A stretch of DNA of 64,000 bases from Helicoverpa zea (Eukaryota; Arthropoda; Insecta; Lepidoptera; Noctuidae). The translations under genes were made by a program, and so were the position numbers. The stretch spans positions 5,084,001 to 5,148,000 of the forward strand of contig NC_061473.1 of the NCBI RefSeq assembly GCF_022581195.2, given 5' to 3'. Of the stretch, positions 47,501 to 59,500 are shown one piece after another (within the stretch, counting starts at the first letter, position 1; every line of letters begins with the position of its first letter). The notes under the pieces were generated by a model. It was not told the origin of the DNA. It ran no database searches and worked only from the letters and a program-made list of their open reading frames with translations.

Positions 47501-50500
47501 ACACTTAAGGGCTTTAGGGCGTTTACACATGACGCCACAGCTGTGGCGGTACCTCACACTCTGCAGCGCAATGTGTAAACGCGCTAATTGATATTAGTGA
47601 TATTTTTGCTAAATCCATTCTATTTACTAATAACATAACATGTCATAGTTAAACGACTAAATATATTATCCAAAAAACAATGCGTTGCATATGTATACTT
47701 GTACATTTACCTAATAAAAGATTCAGATATTAGATATTACCTGTCCCGGTTGGCGCGAAAGGTGACCGCTTAATGGTGCCCTTCTCAGCCATTTCTGTGA
47801 ATAAATAACAATATGTAGACTACATAACCTTTGCTATTTTTGTTTTGCCCGTAAATATATTTTACGAAATATATTTTGATAAAAGTGTAAATAGTCTAGC
47901 GCCTAGCGTTTTGTCTCTAAATGATAAGAACTGTTAAACAAAAGATTAATTATCATACTAAGATTTCATTAAACGACCTCAACATAGGAAAACGCTTGCT
48001 GAATGGTGAGATTTTGTAGCTCATATATTCTACTTCCCAAAACTCATAAAAAACTACTTTTAAGATTGGCAGTTTTAGGGAGACTCAATTATTCCCTATT
48101 GCTACGTCATTTAATTAATGTGTTGGTTACCAGCTATCCTAGGGTCTGTCTCCCCCTGTACGGAGGTGGGTCGCTGCCACCACGGTTTTCTGATGACAGT
48201 TCGCAGCACTGTGTCATCTGGACACTTCACGTTTAGGAAATTGTCGAACCTGGAAGTTGTGAAAGAAGTTATATTGGATTAAATATAAACCTCTTTGCGC
48301 AAAAGTACTGGAATTTTGGTTATATACTAAGCATTAGGTACTTTTTCAGTCTAAACCGCAATGTTCATGTAATTTTCCTTATAACCCAAGAAGCTCAGAA
48401 GACACTCATAACTAATAGAGAATAAACTATCGGCGGATTTCAGTAACTAATCTATCGTTGATTTCTGAATCGTTGATTTGCCTACTAAAGACAGGCAGTT
48501 GACATTACATATCATAGGGCTCAAAACTCAATCTCTAGAAGCAACTCTACACACAGACAGATTATTAAATTCAGCAGTATAGAAAGAGAATCTTATTTTA
48601 ATATGTTCTCACGTGATCTTATTGAAGAACACGTATTTGACGAGATGGTGCCGTGTCTCCCGATGCTGCATCATACCGCACAATACGAATACCCCTTCCA
48701 TCTGCTGGTTGAAGTACATGTCCTGGAAAACACCAGGAAAAGAGCTATTACATGGGATTGAAAGATTGTGCCAATATTGACTGGCTCTTTTCGCAAATGT
48801 AAGAGGCTTACCTCGCAATCCAACGAAAGTTACCTACCAATACGGTTAGGTTTTTCCAAATCCTACTTATATTATAAACGTGAAAGTTTGTGAGAATGTA
48901 TGGATGTATGTTTGTTATTCAATCACGCAAAAACGGCTGGACCGATTTGATTGAAATTTGGTATGTAGATAGGTGATACCCTGGATAAACACATAGGCTA
49001 CTTTTTATCAACACACCACGCGGGCGAAGCCGCTGGCGGAAGCTAGTATTTAATAATATAGACCTAGAAGATGGTTGGAAGCCTCGATCTATAGGACAAA
49101 AAATGCCTTAAGCATATGCCATGAATTAATTAATACTCCTGAAGAGGAGTGAATCTTCTGAAAAACTATGAATCTAAGCAATATTTTGACTTCTTATTTA
49201 TCTAGAAACTGGCCGATTTCCTGCGGTTTCACCAGCGTCCCAAGATGTTGTGAAGCGTGACCAAGGGATATGCGGATTCATTTTGTGTAAAGAAGTATAT
49301 TATATATTTATGTATAAAGAAGATGTAGAGTTAACATGCATTATATTACCTGTGACACCAAATCAAAGAGCAGACACTCTCTGACCACACAATGTTCTAA
49401 GACATCACACAACGCGGATTCGTCTAGAAACGTCCACAGCAAGTCCAGCATCATGCAAAGCCGTGGTTGAGGCTGCGCTAGAAGTTTTGCTGCAAGACCC
49501 ACCTATTCCCCCAAGAAGAAGAAGAAAACAATTAAGTACGTAGGAACCAAATGTAATACTTAAAAAGCAATTATTCAAATTAAGCAAATTGTTAGACTAA
49601 TTCAAGATTAAAAGACCTAAATATCTCGATTATCTCGCGAAGAAAAGATTCAAACCAATTCCACATATTCATTTAAATAATGTTTAGTTAACGAGTGTAA
49701 TTTTAGAAACTGACCCCATTACCAGACATTTTTAACTCGAGCCTAAAGGTCAGTTTTGAAACCGGCAGGGATTACATAATATCGTATAGGTACCTATGTT
49801 TTTCTGTAAGTTAAAACACATTACAGAACTCTCTACTCAAAGGTAGTGTATAAACATTATCCAGAACTTTATATCGGGTGTGTCGTACCTAAGCACATTA
49901 AATCTTAGGTATCACATATACTTTATAATATTCTATGGCGTTTTTTTTCTTTGTGCTAATCGACACATATTAACCAGTATATTAACGTATTTAATTTAAT
50001 GTGATTAGGCACGACACACCTGATATGTATTTTTACAATTCCAAAAACACATAGAACAATCTACTAACAAAATTCTCGTCCTTGCACTTGACATAGAACT
50101 CAGCAGCGTGCTGATCAGTGTGTATGCTCCTGCTCTTCAAGCCGATGAGGCCTCGGAGACGAGGGAGCAGTTCAGCTACCACAACGTACGAAAGGCGGAG
50201 GACTGTGCCTAATTCTACTACCACTAGCCGTGATAGAGACATAAGGAAGGCCTGGAGACGATCGTTAAACATATAGTGATATAGGATTCAATAATCTTTA
50301 TAAAGCTAGGTTATTGAAATCTGCAGAATGTAAATATGAATACATATGAAAGGTTACAAGTTAAGAAAAAAGAGGGAATAGGATGAATGGATAGAATTAA
50401 AAATATTAGCAACTGTACGGACAGAAGAAGACTCAAATGTTATGCTATTGGTAAAGTAGCTAAGATATCACTAAAATTGGACCTGGTTTTGGATGGCAGG

Positions 50501-53500
50501 TAGCTTCAGGCGATTATTATGAACATGAAAGCAAAGAGCATTTGGAGGATAGGGGACCTATATAGGGTATTTGATCACTTTCTTATAAAAAAAAAACTAT
50601 TCTAAAATATGTAAATGAAGTTATATTTAGTAAGATTAGAGCTGAACTTAAACTGCTAAGTTAAATCAACAAAATAAGCCAAGGAGATAAAAATATTCCG
50701 TACCTTTTTAGACATCTTCCTGACCTCCGTATTCTGTGCATCCACTATGGCGTGTGGTGAAGCTCGCGGACTGTACACAGACCCTGAACTGTGGATTCTT
50801 AATGCCACTTCCTCTTCAGCTGCTTTCGAAGAGTCTGATTTCGACTGGATAAAGGTATCATATCATATCATATCAAGAAGTAATTAGTTTTCTAATATGG
50901 TTCTCGCCAAACTTTATGTCGGCTCAGAACACTGCGTTACTTGTTGCGTTGAAACTATTTTAAGGGTTAAAGTTAAAATCGGATTTTAACTTTTATGGAA
51001 ACTCTCTAGGTCCGCAGAGATATTCGTGCAAATGTATGTCCACATTTGTGTTCTAGAGATTTGTAGAAAAAAATTCTTCAGTGAAGGTAAGGTATCTATA
51101 ACTATGGAAATATTTATTATTGAAATCTACATTTTTGGCAAGGATATGAAGCTCAAATACAAACCTCACATTTAAAGGATTCAAAAGTATTTAGAATTAT
51201 TTATTCACATAAAACATACTACCCATTCAAAGATGTTACATAGGGTAAATCACACAAATTGACTATACCTTACTACTCCTAGCAGTGAGTGAAGTCTTCA
51301 TATCTGAAGGTCGCGCCAGTTCATCCAGCAAGGCGTCTAAAGACTTGAACAGTAACGCTGCGCGCGCGCACTCTCGGTTAGGCGGAGCCTGTAGAGCTGC
51401 ATAACCTTCTACTGGGAAACTGTTGGAAAGTAAATAGAATGTCACCATTAGCCTAGCCTTTTCCGAACTATGTTGGGGTCGGGCTTCCATTATCACTGGA
51501 AGCAGCTGGACGTAGCTCTACGCCCGTGAAAAAGATCATGGAAACACTGCATATCTGACCACTTTAACCCATACCTGGATATCCCCTTAGTGAGGACTCT
51601 GATTACCTGTAACGACCCCCAAAGTAATAACCAATCTATCGTATTTGACATACCGAGAAAAAAGGCAGAACTAAAGTAGACTCTCTTCTCTTTCATATAG
51701 ATTCAAATCTTGCATAGCAAATATTTTCTACTCACACAAACGGCACATGTCCGAAGTTTGCATACAGGTGTTCTTGCATCGCCAGTGAGACGGCCGGGAA
51801 GTATGCCAGTCCAGCTCCATGGGTCACCTTGTCGAATGCCAAGCCCATTGATATGCCATTCCTATACGCAAAAATATGTTTTAAGACTTATGTAATCGGG
51901 CAGGATTCGGCTTGTATTAGAAGATGCAAACTCCAAAAAGGGGATACCGAAACAATAGGGCAAGCGTGCTTACCGACGTCAGATTGTCATATTGCCAATG
52001 TAAAGTATATCTAAAGAGCTATATATAAAGTCTATATTTGAATAATATTATTTGAATTTGGTAGTTTATTTATTTATTTCATAACATATTGTAGGAAGAA
52101 ATATAAATGGGTTTGGTATTTACATCGATATATTTACATAATATTTACAAGATAAATTGAGACAATAAAAATATACATTTTCTTCCTACCAAAGAGAAAA
52201 AACCGACTGCCGACTGGTTTGACAAGTCTTCATTTTTACGAACGTAGCTGCCAAACCAGCCGGCCAGTACCAATAAGTGGCGAAAGAGGTAGGTCACCAC
52301 ATCACCCCCCCCCAGAGACCTTCAAGGGCGATAATAAGCTGGGAAGTGGACGCGACGTCCTGACCGCGTCGTTCTGATGACGCCATCGTCAGCCGAAGGT
52401 AAGCCTCGGTTATCCGCGTCAGGTGAGTAGTGATGAGTGTTATTGTCGAGTGGTGACTGTGGTGAGTTATGTGCGATAGTGTTGTGTGGTGAGTGTGCTG
52501 TGGTGTCAGGGTCACGCAGTATGAAGGCCGGCTTGATGCGGTCTATCGATACTGTGACCTGTTTACCGTTCACCAGTAGTTTGAACACCTTGTCACCTCG
52601 TTCGAGCACCTTGTGAGGTCCAGAGTATGCCGGTTTCAGACCACCACCAGCAGTGCAGTCCCTAAGGAACACGTGCGTGGCTGTAGCCAGCTCCTTGAAG
52701 ACAAATGTCTTGAAGCGGCTGTTGTGTCTGACTGCTGGTGCTGGCTGCAAACTCCGGACAATACTCCGAAGCCTAGAAAGGTAATCGGTCATGTCGACCG
52801 TTTCCTCGACCCGCGGGTCGAAGAACTCGCCTGGAAGGCGCAGTGGCTGGCCGAACACTAACTCGGCAGCGGAAGCCTGTACGTCTTCCTTGAAGGCACT
52901 GCGCACTCCTAACAGCACAAGTGGAAGAGATTCCACCCAACTGCTGCCTGCGTGGCAGGTGATTGCAGCCTTCAGTTGACGGTGGAATCGCTCCACCAGT
53001 CCGTTGCAGGCTGGATGGTAGGCAGTGGTCCTACGATGCTGAAAGCCAGCAATGCCGGATAGGCACTTAAAGAGGGCCGATTCGAACTGCCTACCTCTAT
53101 CGGTAACGATATCCGATGGGCAGCCGAATCGGGCAATCCATCCACCCAGTAAGGCCTTTGCCACGGTTTCTGCAGTGATGTCCGCCAGGGGTATTGCCTC
53201 AGGCCATCGCGTAAAGCGATCGACGGCGGTGAGACAATACCGGAAACCTTGACACAGCGGCAAAGGTCCTATGAGGTCAATGTGGATGAAGGCAAATCTC
53301 GCCTGGGGCAACTTAAAGGTCTGCAGTGGTGCAGAGACGTGCCGTGTGGTTTTAGAGCGCTGGCAAGCCAGACAACTCTGAGCCCAGTTACGACAGTCCT
53401 TCCTAACCCCAGGCCACACATAGCGGGCTGCAATCAGCCTGGCAGACGCCTTAGTACCAGGGTGACTCAAGGAGTGCAGGCTGAGAAAAATTGACCTGCG

Positions 53501-56500
53501 CAGCTCCTTGGGTACAAAAGGTCTAGGCGTGCCGCTGCTGAGGTCGCAGTACAGCTGCTGTTGTGAACCTGGGACGCTAACCAACTGCAGACGCAGTGAG
53601 TTGTCCCCGGCGAGCAGCTGCTGCAGCTCCTGGTCATCTTCTTGTGCTGCAGCGATCCTCTCGACGGGCACAGGTTGAGTAATCTCCTCAACCCGCGAAA
53701 GGGTATCCGCCACGACATTATCCTTCCCGGAGATGTGCCTGATGTCAGTAGTGAACTGAGCAATCAGGTCCAGGTGACGGAACTGTCGTGGGGAACAGTT
53801 TTCTTTACGAGAGGTGAAGGCGAATGTGAGAGGTTTGTGGTCCGTGTAGATCACGAAGTCACGAGCCTCCAGCATATGCCTGAAGTACTTCACGCTCTCG
53901 TAAATAGCGAGCAGTTCACGGTCGTAAGGAGAGTACTTAACCTGCGCGTCGCTCAGCTTCCTGGAAAAGAATGCCAGAGGCTCCCATGCTCCTCCGGTAC
54001 GCTGCTGTAGAACTGCACCTATAGCCTTGTCAGACGCATCCGTGACCAGCGCCATCTTGGCGGTGCAGTCAGGATGCGCCAACAGTGCTGCTCGACACAG
54101 ACTGTCCTTGCAGCCCTGGAACGCCTCACGTTGGTCCGCTGTGAAATTGACAGGGTGCGAACCCTTCACGGAGTCGGAGAGCAGGCTGTTGAGAGGTGCT
54201 TGACAGGCTGCGGCATTCGGGATGAACCTGCGGTAGAAATTTAGCATCCCGAGGAATCTGCGCAGCTCCCTGACCGTTTTTGGCTCAGGAAAATTCTGGA
54301 CAGCCTCAACTTTGGCAGGCAACGGTCTCGTCCCTTTGGAAGAGATGTGATACCCTAAAAAATTAACCTCCGACGCACCAAAGACGCACTTAGCACTGTT
54401 GATGACCATACCATACTCTCGCAGTCTGGTGAACAGCTGACGCAGGTGCAGCTCGTGCGTCTTTTGGTCTTTCGAGAACACCAAAAAATCGTCAAGATAT
54501 GCGTATGTAAAGTCCAAACCCCTGAGCATCTCATCCACGAAGCGCTGAAACGTCTGTGCGGCATTTCGAAGCCCGAACGTCATGAACGGAAATTCGAAAA
54601 GCCCGAACGGAGTCGTGATCGCAGTCTTCGGGATGTCATCCGGATGCACTGGAATCTGGTTATAAGCCTTAACTAGGTCAATCTGCGAGAAGATGGTACA
54701 GCCAGACAAGCTGTGCGCGAAGTCCTGGATGTGCCGGATAGGGTATTGATCCGGGACAGTGCGTGCGTTCAGCATCCTGTAGTCGCCACAAGGGCGCCAT
54801 CTATTGCCCTTTTTAGGAACGAGGTGAAGAGGCGACGACCACGGTGACTCGGATAAACGGCAGATACCGGACCGCAACATGTCATCAAACTCAGCCTTCG
54901 CAATTTTTAATTTGTCCGGTGCTAATCTGCGTGGGGATGAAGATACTGGTGGCCCTGGCGTAGTACGAATGTGGTGTACTGTATTGTGTTTGGATGTGTC
55001 GTGTATGCCGCGAGGTCGAGTGATGTCGGGATATTCCCGCAGTATGTGTGTAAACGCGGAATCACCGAGACTCACCCTCACCGAAGACACATCATCAGAG
55101 CGGCGGACAGGCGACGCCGGGGTGGAGAGCGTAGTATGGTTGTCGATGAGGCGTTGGTTCCTGCAATCGACAACCAAATTATAATAAGACAAAAAATCCA
55201 CACCTATTATCGCCCTTGTAACGTCTGCAACAATAAATCGCCAGGCGAAGTCGCGGCGCAACCCTAGGTTTAATGTTAAGCTCACAAAACCGTAAGTGTT
55301 TATCACAGTGCCGTTTGCTGCACGCAGTTCATACTCTGTTTTTCCTAATCGTCGCGGAATCGCCGACCGGGGGTATACACTGAGGTCGCTGCCGGTGTCA
55401 ACCAAAAACTGTATCTTCAACCTTTGGTCGGTGACGAAGAGGCGACCAGCGCTCGGACAATCATCGGCCGCCATCACAGATTGCCCCGCGCATTTCCCGA
55501 CGTTGTGTAGTCGCACGGTTTAATACACTTCTTAGCGTTATCACCGAACCGCTGGTGGTACCAGCACTGCGATCTTCTGGAGCTGGACCGGTGACGTGAG
55601 CGACTACGGGAACGGCTTCTGTTGCGGGATAACCTCTCGAGCTTGAGCGCCATCTTCTGCATCTGCCGGTTTAGCGCGGCGATCTCGGCGTGCAGACCGC
55701 TGGTGGACGACGACGGTGCAGTGGCGACGGCAGCTGTTGATGCCACCTGCGCGGGACCGGTGATGACGTGGATACGGTCCGCTAACTCGGCCAGCTCGGC
55801 CAAGTCCAGCTTGGATTGCGACGCCACTATGGTCTGCGTACCTGCTGACAGACGGCTCGTCCACATCGTCCGCAGAAACTCCTCGGGAACACCTGGACCG
55901 GCGAGGTTGAGGAGGTGCCGGTAAAACTGCGACGGCTTCCGGTCGCCGAGCTCCTCGTGCATGAGAAGCTGCTTCACCTTCTCCTCGCGTGAAGCTGACT
56001 GCCTCTTGATGAGCTCGGCCTTGAGCTTTTCATACTTATCGCTGGCGGGCGGGTTGGCGATTATGTCTTCGACGACGTCGGCGTATTTCGGGTCGAGGTG
56101 ACCCGTGACGTAGAAGTATTTCGTCTCGTCGGTTTTGATGTTCGCCAGCGCGAATTGCGCGTCCATCTGCGCGAACCAAAGCGCCGGCTTCTCAGGGTAA
56201 AACGGTGGAACTCGCACGCCCACGCGGCATGCCTCCGCAGCGTCGATGCCGACTTTGCTAGTCTCAGCACCGTCAACGTCGGCTTTGCTGATCGACATTG
56301 TTGTCGTGCTCAGACAGGGTCACCAAATGTAGGAAGAAATATAAATGGGTTTGGTATTTACATCGATATATTTACATAATATTTACAAGATAAATTGAGA
56401 CAATAAAAATATACATTTTCTTCCTACCAAAGAGAAAAAACCGACTGCCGACTGGTTTGACAAGTCTTCATTTTTACGAACGTAGCTGCCAAACCAGCCG

Positions 56501-59500
56501 GCCAGTACCAATAAGTGGCGAAAGAGGTAGGTCACCACAATATAATTTACATTTTTAAATATTAAATTATAAAAATAAAAATTATTATTATTTGAATTAT
56601 TATTTATTGTGAGCTAAAGCAATTTCTTTGCCCTGGTAACTTTGCTCTAAGCATCTTCAATAACACTTGAGTTTATGCTAACAGCCTACCTAAAGTACGC
56701 TTTTTCAGGAAATATTGTCTATGAAGACCATCTTCTTCTTTAAGCCTTTTGTACTATGATGAATTATAACTATAGCTTAAATTAACAATCCATAAATCGT
56801 GATACGAAACGCTATTCCGAATTCAGTCCTCGCCTTGACATTTTACAAGGCAATGAAACATGAATAAATCTGAACGGTTATACATAACTCGATGCCCTTG
56901 TATTCGAATTGGTAAAAATAGCTAAAATCGATTCTCATACTCGAGATTGCATCGAGTGAACGGCACGAAGATGAATTTCCTGATCAATTTACGTTGGAAT
57001 ACAGTCAGGAGCTGAATTATTGATGTTTAAGCTGGAAATTGACGTAACAGGTTGGGAAACTTCGTTACTGAGCGAAGTTCGGTGCTTATGTGTTGTTAGT
57101 TTGTGTTGCTTTTAGAAGATGTTTGGTTTATTTTTAAAATGTCAAAACATTGTCAATTTGTTCAGATGCTAATACGCATCTCTGTTACTGAGTTTATCCA
57201 ACTCCTGGGGAGTTTTCTAAGATCAAGTTTATTTAGATAATACGTAAAAAAATACTTGAAAAACTTTTACATAATAGGCAAAATTTTAGCTATTGCCTTA
57301 TCCTCCAGAAAACAACAGTCTATTAATTTTAACTTCAAAATAACGTGTTACTAAATTCTTACCTATAAAATTCCAAAACCCCTTTATCCAGATCGATACA
57401 GGATCCTATAACATCACCAGGCAACCAGGCCTGGCCATATGGCGACGTGGCTACATTCCACTTCCTCACTCTGCCTCCGTCATATGCGTAGGAATGCGCC
57501 GTATCACCGACTCCTGTGTCCATTGAGAAGATGCAGGAGGCAGTGCACCAGCCAATCTGGGGAGAGTAAAAATGTGAAGTGTCTTGGGAAAAAGGTTAAC
57601 ATTAGGGTTTTTAAGGACATAGACATCTTGAAGTTGAAACCGTCAGATGGGCTTGATGTGAGCATGCCATTTTCAAACAGTTTTACCGTTAGACCTTGTT
57701 TTATTACGTGTTGAAGGAAAAAAAGCATTATGCAATATAAATGTTCCATCAAAAATATAAATGTTGCAAAATTAATATAAAATATAAATGTTGCAAAATT
57801 TAAAATTAAATTTAAGAAATGGCTAATTGACAAATGTTTTTATTCAATAGCTGAATTTATGTCTTGTACGTCGAGAAATATAGAAAGTTATTTGTAATTT
57901 TTTTTTTTTTTTGTTAAATCGCATTTATTTATATACATATAATTTGGTTTGTCAAATATGCCTAATGACTTTGTTTTAATATTCAATATTATTTTAGATT
58001 TTTTAAATTGTAATTCCACATTATGATAATGGTCATAATGATATTTGCATGCCGGTTAAACGGCGAGACATGTGAAACACATACCTACTGTAACATCTTG
58101 TAATACCATACCTGTTTCTAGCAAATAAAATTTCTGATTTCTGATTTCTGATTTCTGATCATACCGATTTACTTGGACGCTATGGCCTGATGATGGCGAT
58201 GTTTGCCTGTATTTGTCTCAGCTGCAACCCTTTCTTTCGGTTCTCGTCAAATAACTTTACCCCTCCGAAGTCAGGCGTTTGATGCCCTTCGACGGGCAAT
58301 TTGACTGTCACTAGCGGGCAAGACACACAGACGGCATAGCGGCAATTTTTTTTTTGGCTTCTTCCGACGTCATGAGGTAAAGTTATTTGCCGTCATTTAA
58401 CAACATACTCGTACACTCAACTTCTACCTCACCTGCATAATCCCCTTAGTTCCAAGCTGCACCTCATACATCCATCTGCCAGCGTACACGCAAGCTGTCG
58501 CCCTGATGGTGGCGAAGCTCGAGAGACCCTGCACGCTCACCCTCTCGTCTCCCACCAGGACCAAGCGGCCGGTACCTGGAGTTAACGGTATGAGAGTACT
58601 TTTTATGTGATTGTTCAAAAAAGTTACGATGGCCCTGGTACAGAAATAGGTCCAGGAAGAACTCAGGTGGGTTTTAGGGTATTTTGTATATTTGTCTTGC
58701 GTTTGTGGTTGTCCATTGAGATGCAGGTTTATATGAAGATGATTTGAAATCTGGCGTAGTATGTAGGATATTTGGTATCCGGAACGTATGATGCAGCAGT
58801 AATTTACAGGAGATAAAATTGTTCCGAGGCAAAGTCGAAGTCAAAATATTTATTATTTGTAAAACATAGGTATAAAATAAAATGTAGACCTTAAAATTAA
58901 AATAGTGCGCTATGTTCTGTCTATGGACTGATGTATTTAGCTATGGTACCTAGGTTCGGGTTTTATTCTAAGTTTATCTCAAAGATCCGACTGAAAAACT
59001 ATTCATCAAGGATTTCAAAAATGTAAAACACCAAATTATACTTAAATGTTAAACAATAAGTTATTGGTTTGACAAGCAAATAAAGTACATATATCTAAGA
59101 CAATATCTCAAAACAAGCTACATAACCGCAACCAAGTCACAAAACCACACACCATTGAACTACAATTACCGATCTGTCCAACAAGCCTGGTACTATCACT
59201 AATTACGGTAATTATTCCACTAGACCCAGGCACAGAGCTCTGTGACGTAATGTTAACGGACTTTTGATGACGTGTCTACGCTAGCAAATGAGAATCAAAT
59301 AACTACCGAAAATTATTGCTCGTTTAGTTAAATAGTGGAGCGTGTTTTTTTTTTGTAATAGGTACTTGAGGTTTTCAAGTGGTTATCAAAGAAGCTTTTT
59401 ATTTAAAGTTACAGCGTAATATTTGCGGTTGTTTAATATTAGGTACAATCGCGAAAGTTTGTAAGAATGCTATGTATGTTTGTTAGTTATTTACGCAGAA

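Larger units (their letters stand above)
52090..56539 (-). mobile_element. Young, intact Ty3/gypsy LTR retrotransposon of CsRn1 type
   Basis: 4,450 bp, flanked by the 4-bp target duplication ATAT (52086-52089 and 56540-56543). Two 212-bp LTRs (TG...CA) are identical by eye. Read on the minus strand: 5' LTR, primer-binding site TGGTGACCC, gag, pol (protease, RT, RNase H, integrase), polypurine tract, 3' LTR. No env. A tRNA-Trp-type primer site and a CHCC rather than CCHC gag knuckle are both marks of the CsRn1 clade. It lies in the RNF123 intron between the exons at 57556-57363 and 51861-51736, splitting the SPRY coding region, in the same transcriptional sense as the host gene. Identical LTRs and open frames mean insertion was recent and the copy may still be active. 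Confidence 0.96.

Noticed and set aside
52613..55523. Several plus-strand frames of 60-120 codons
   Set aside because: All are mirror frames of the gypsy pol gene on the minus strand.
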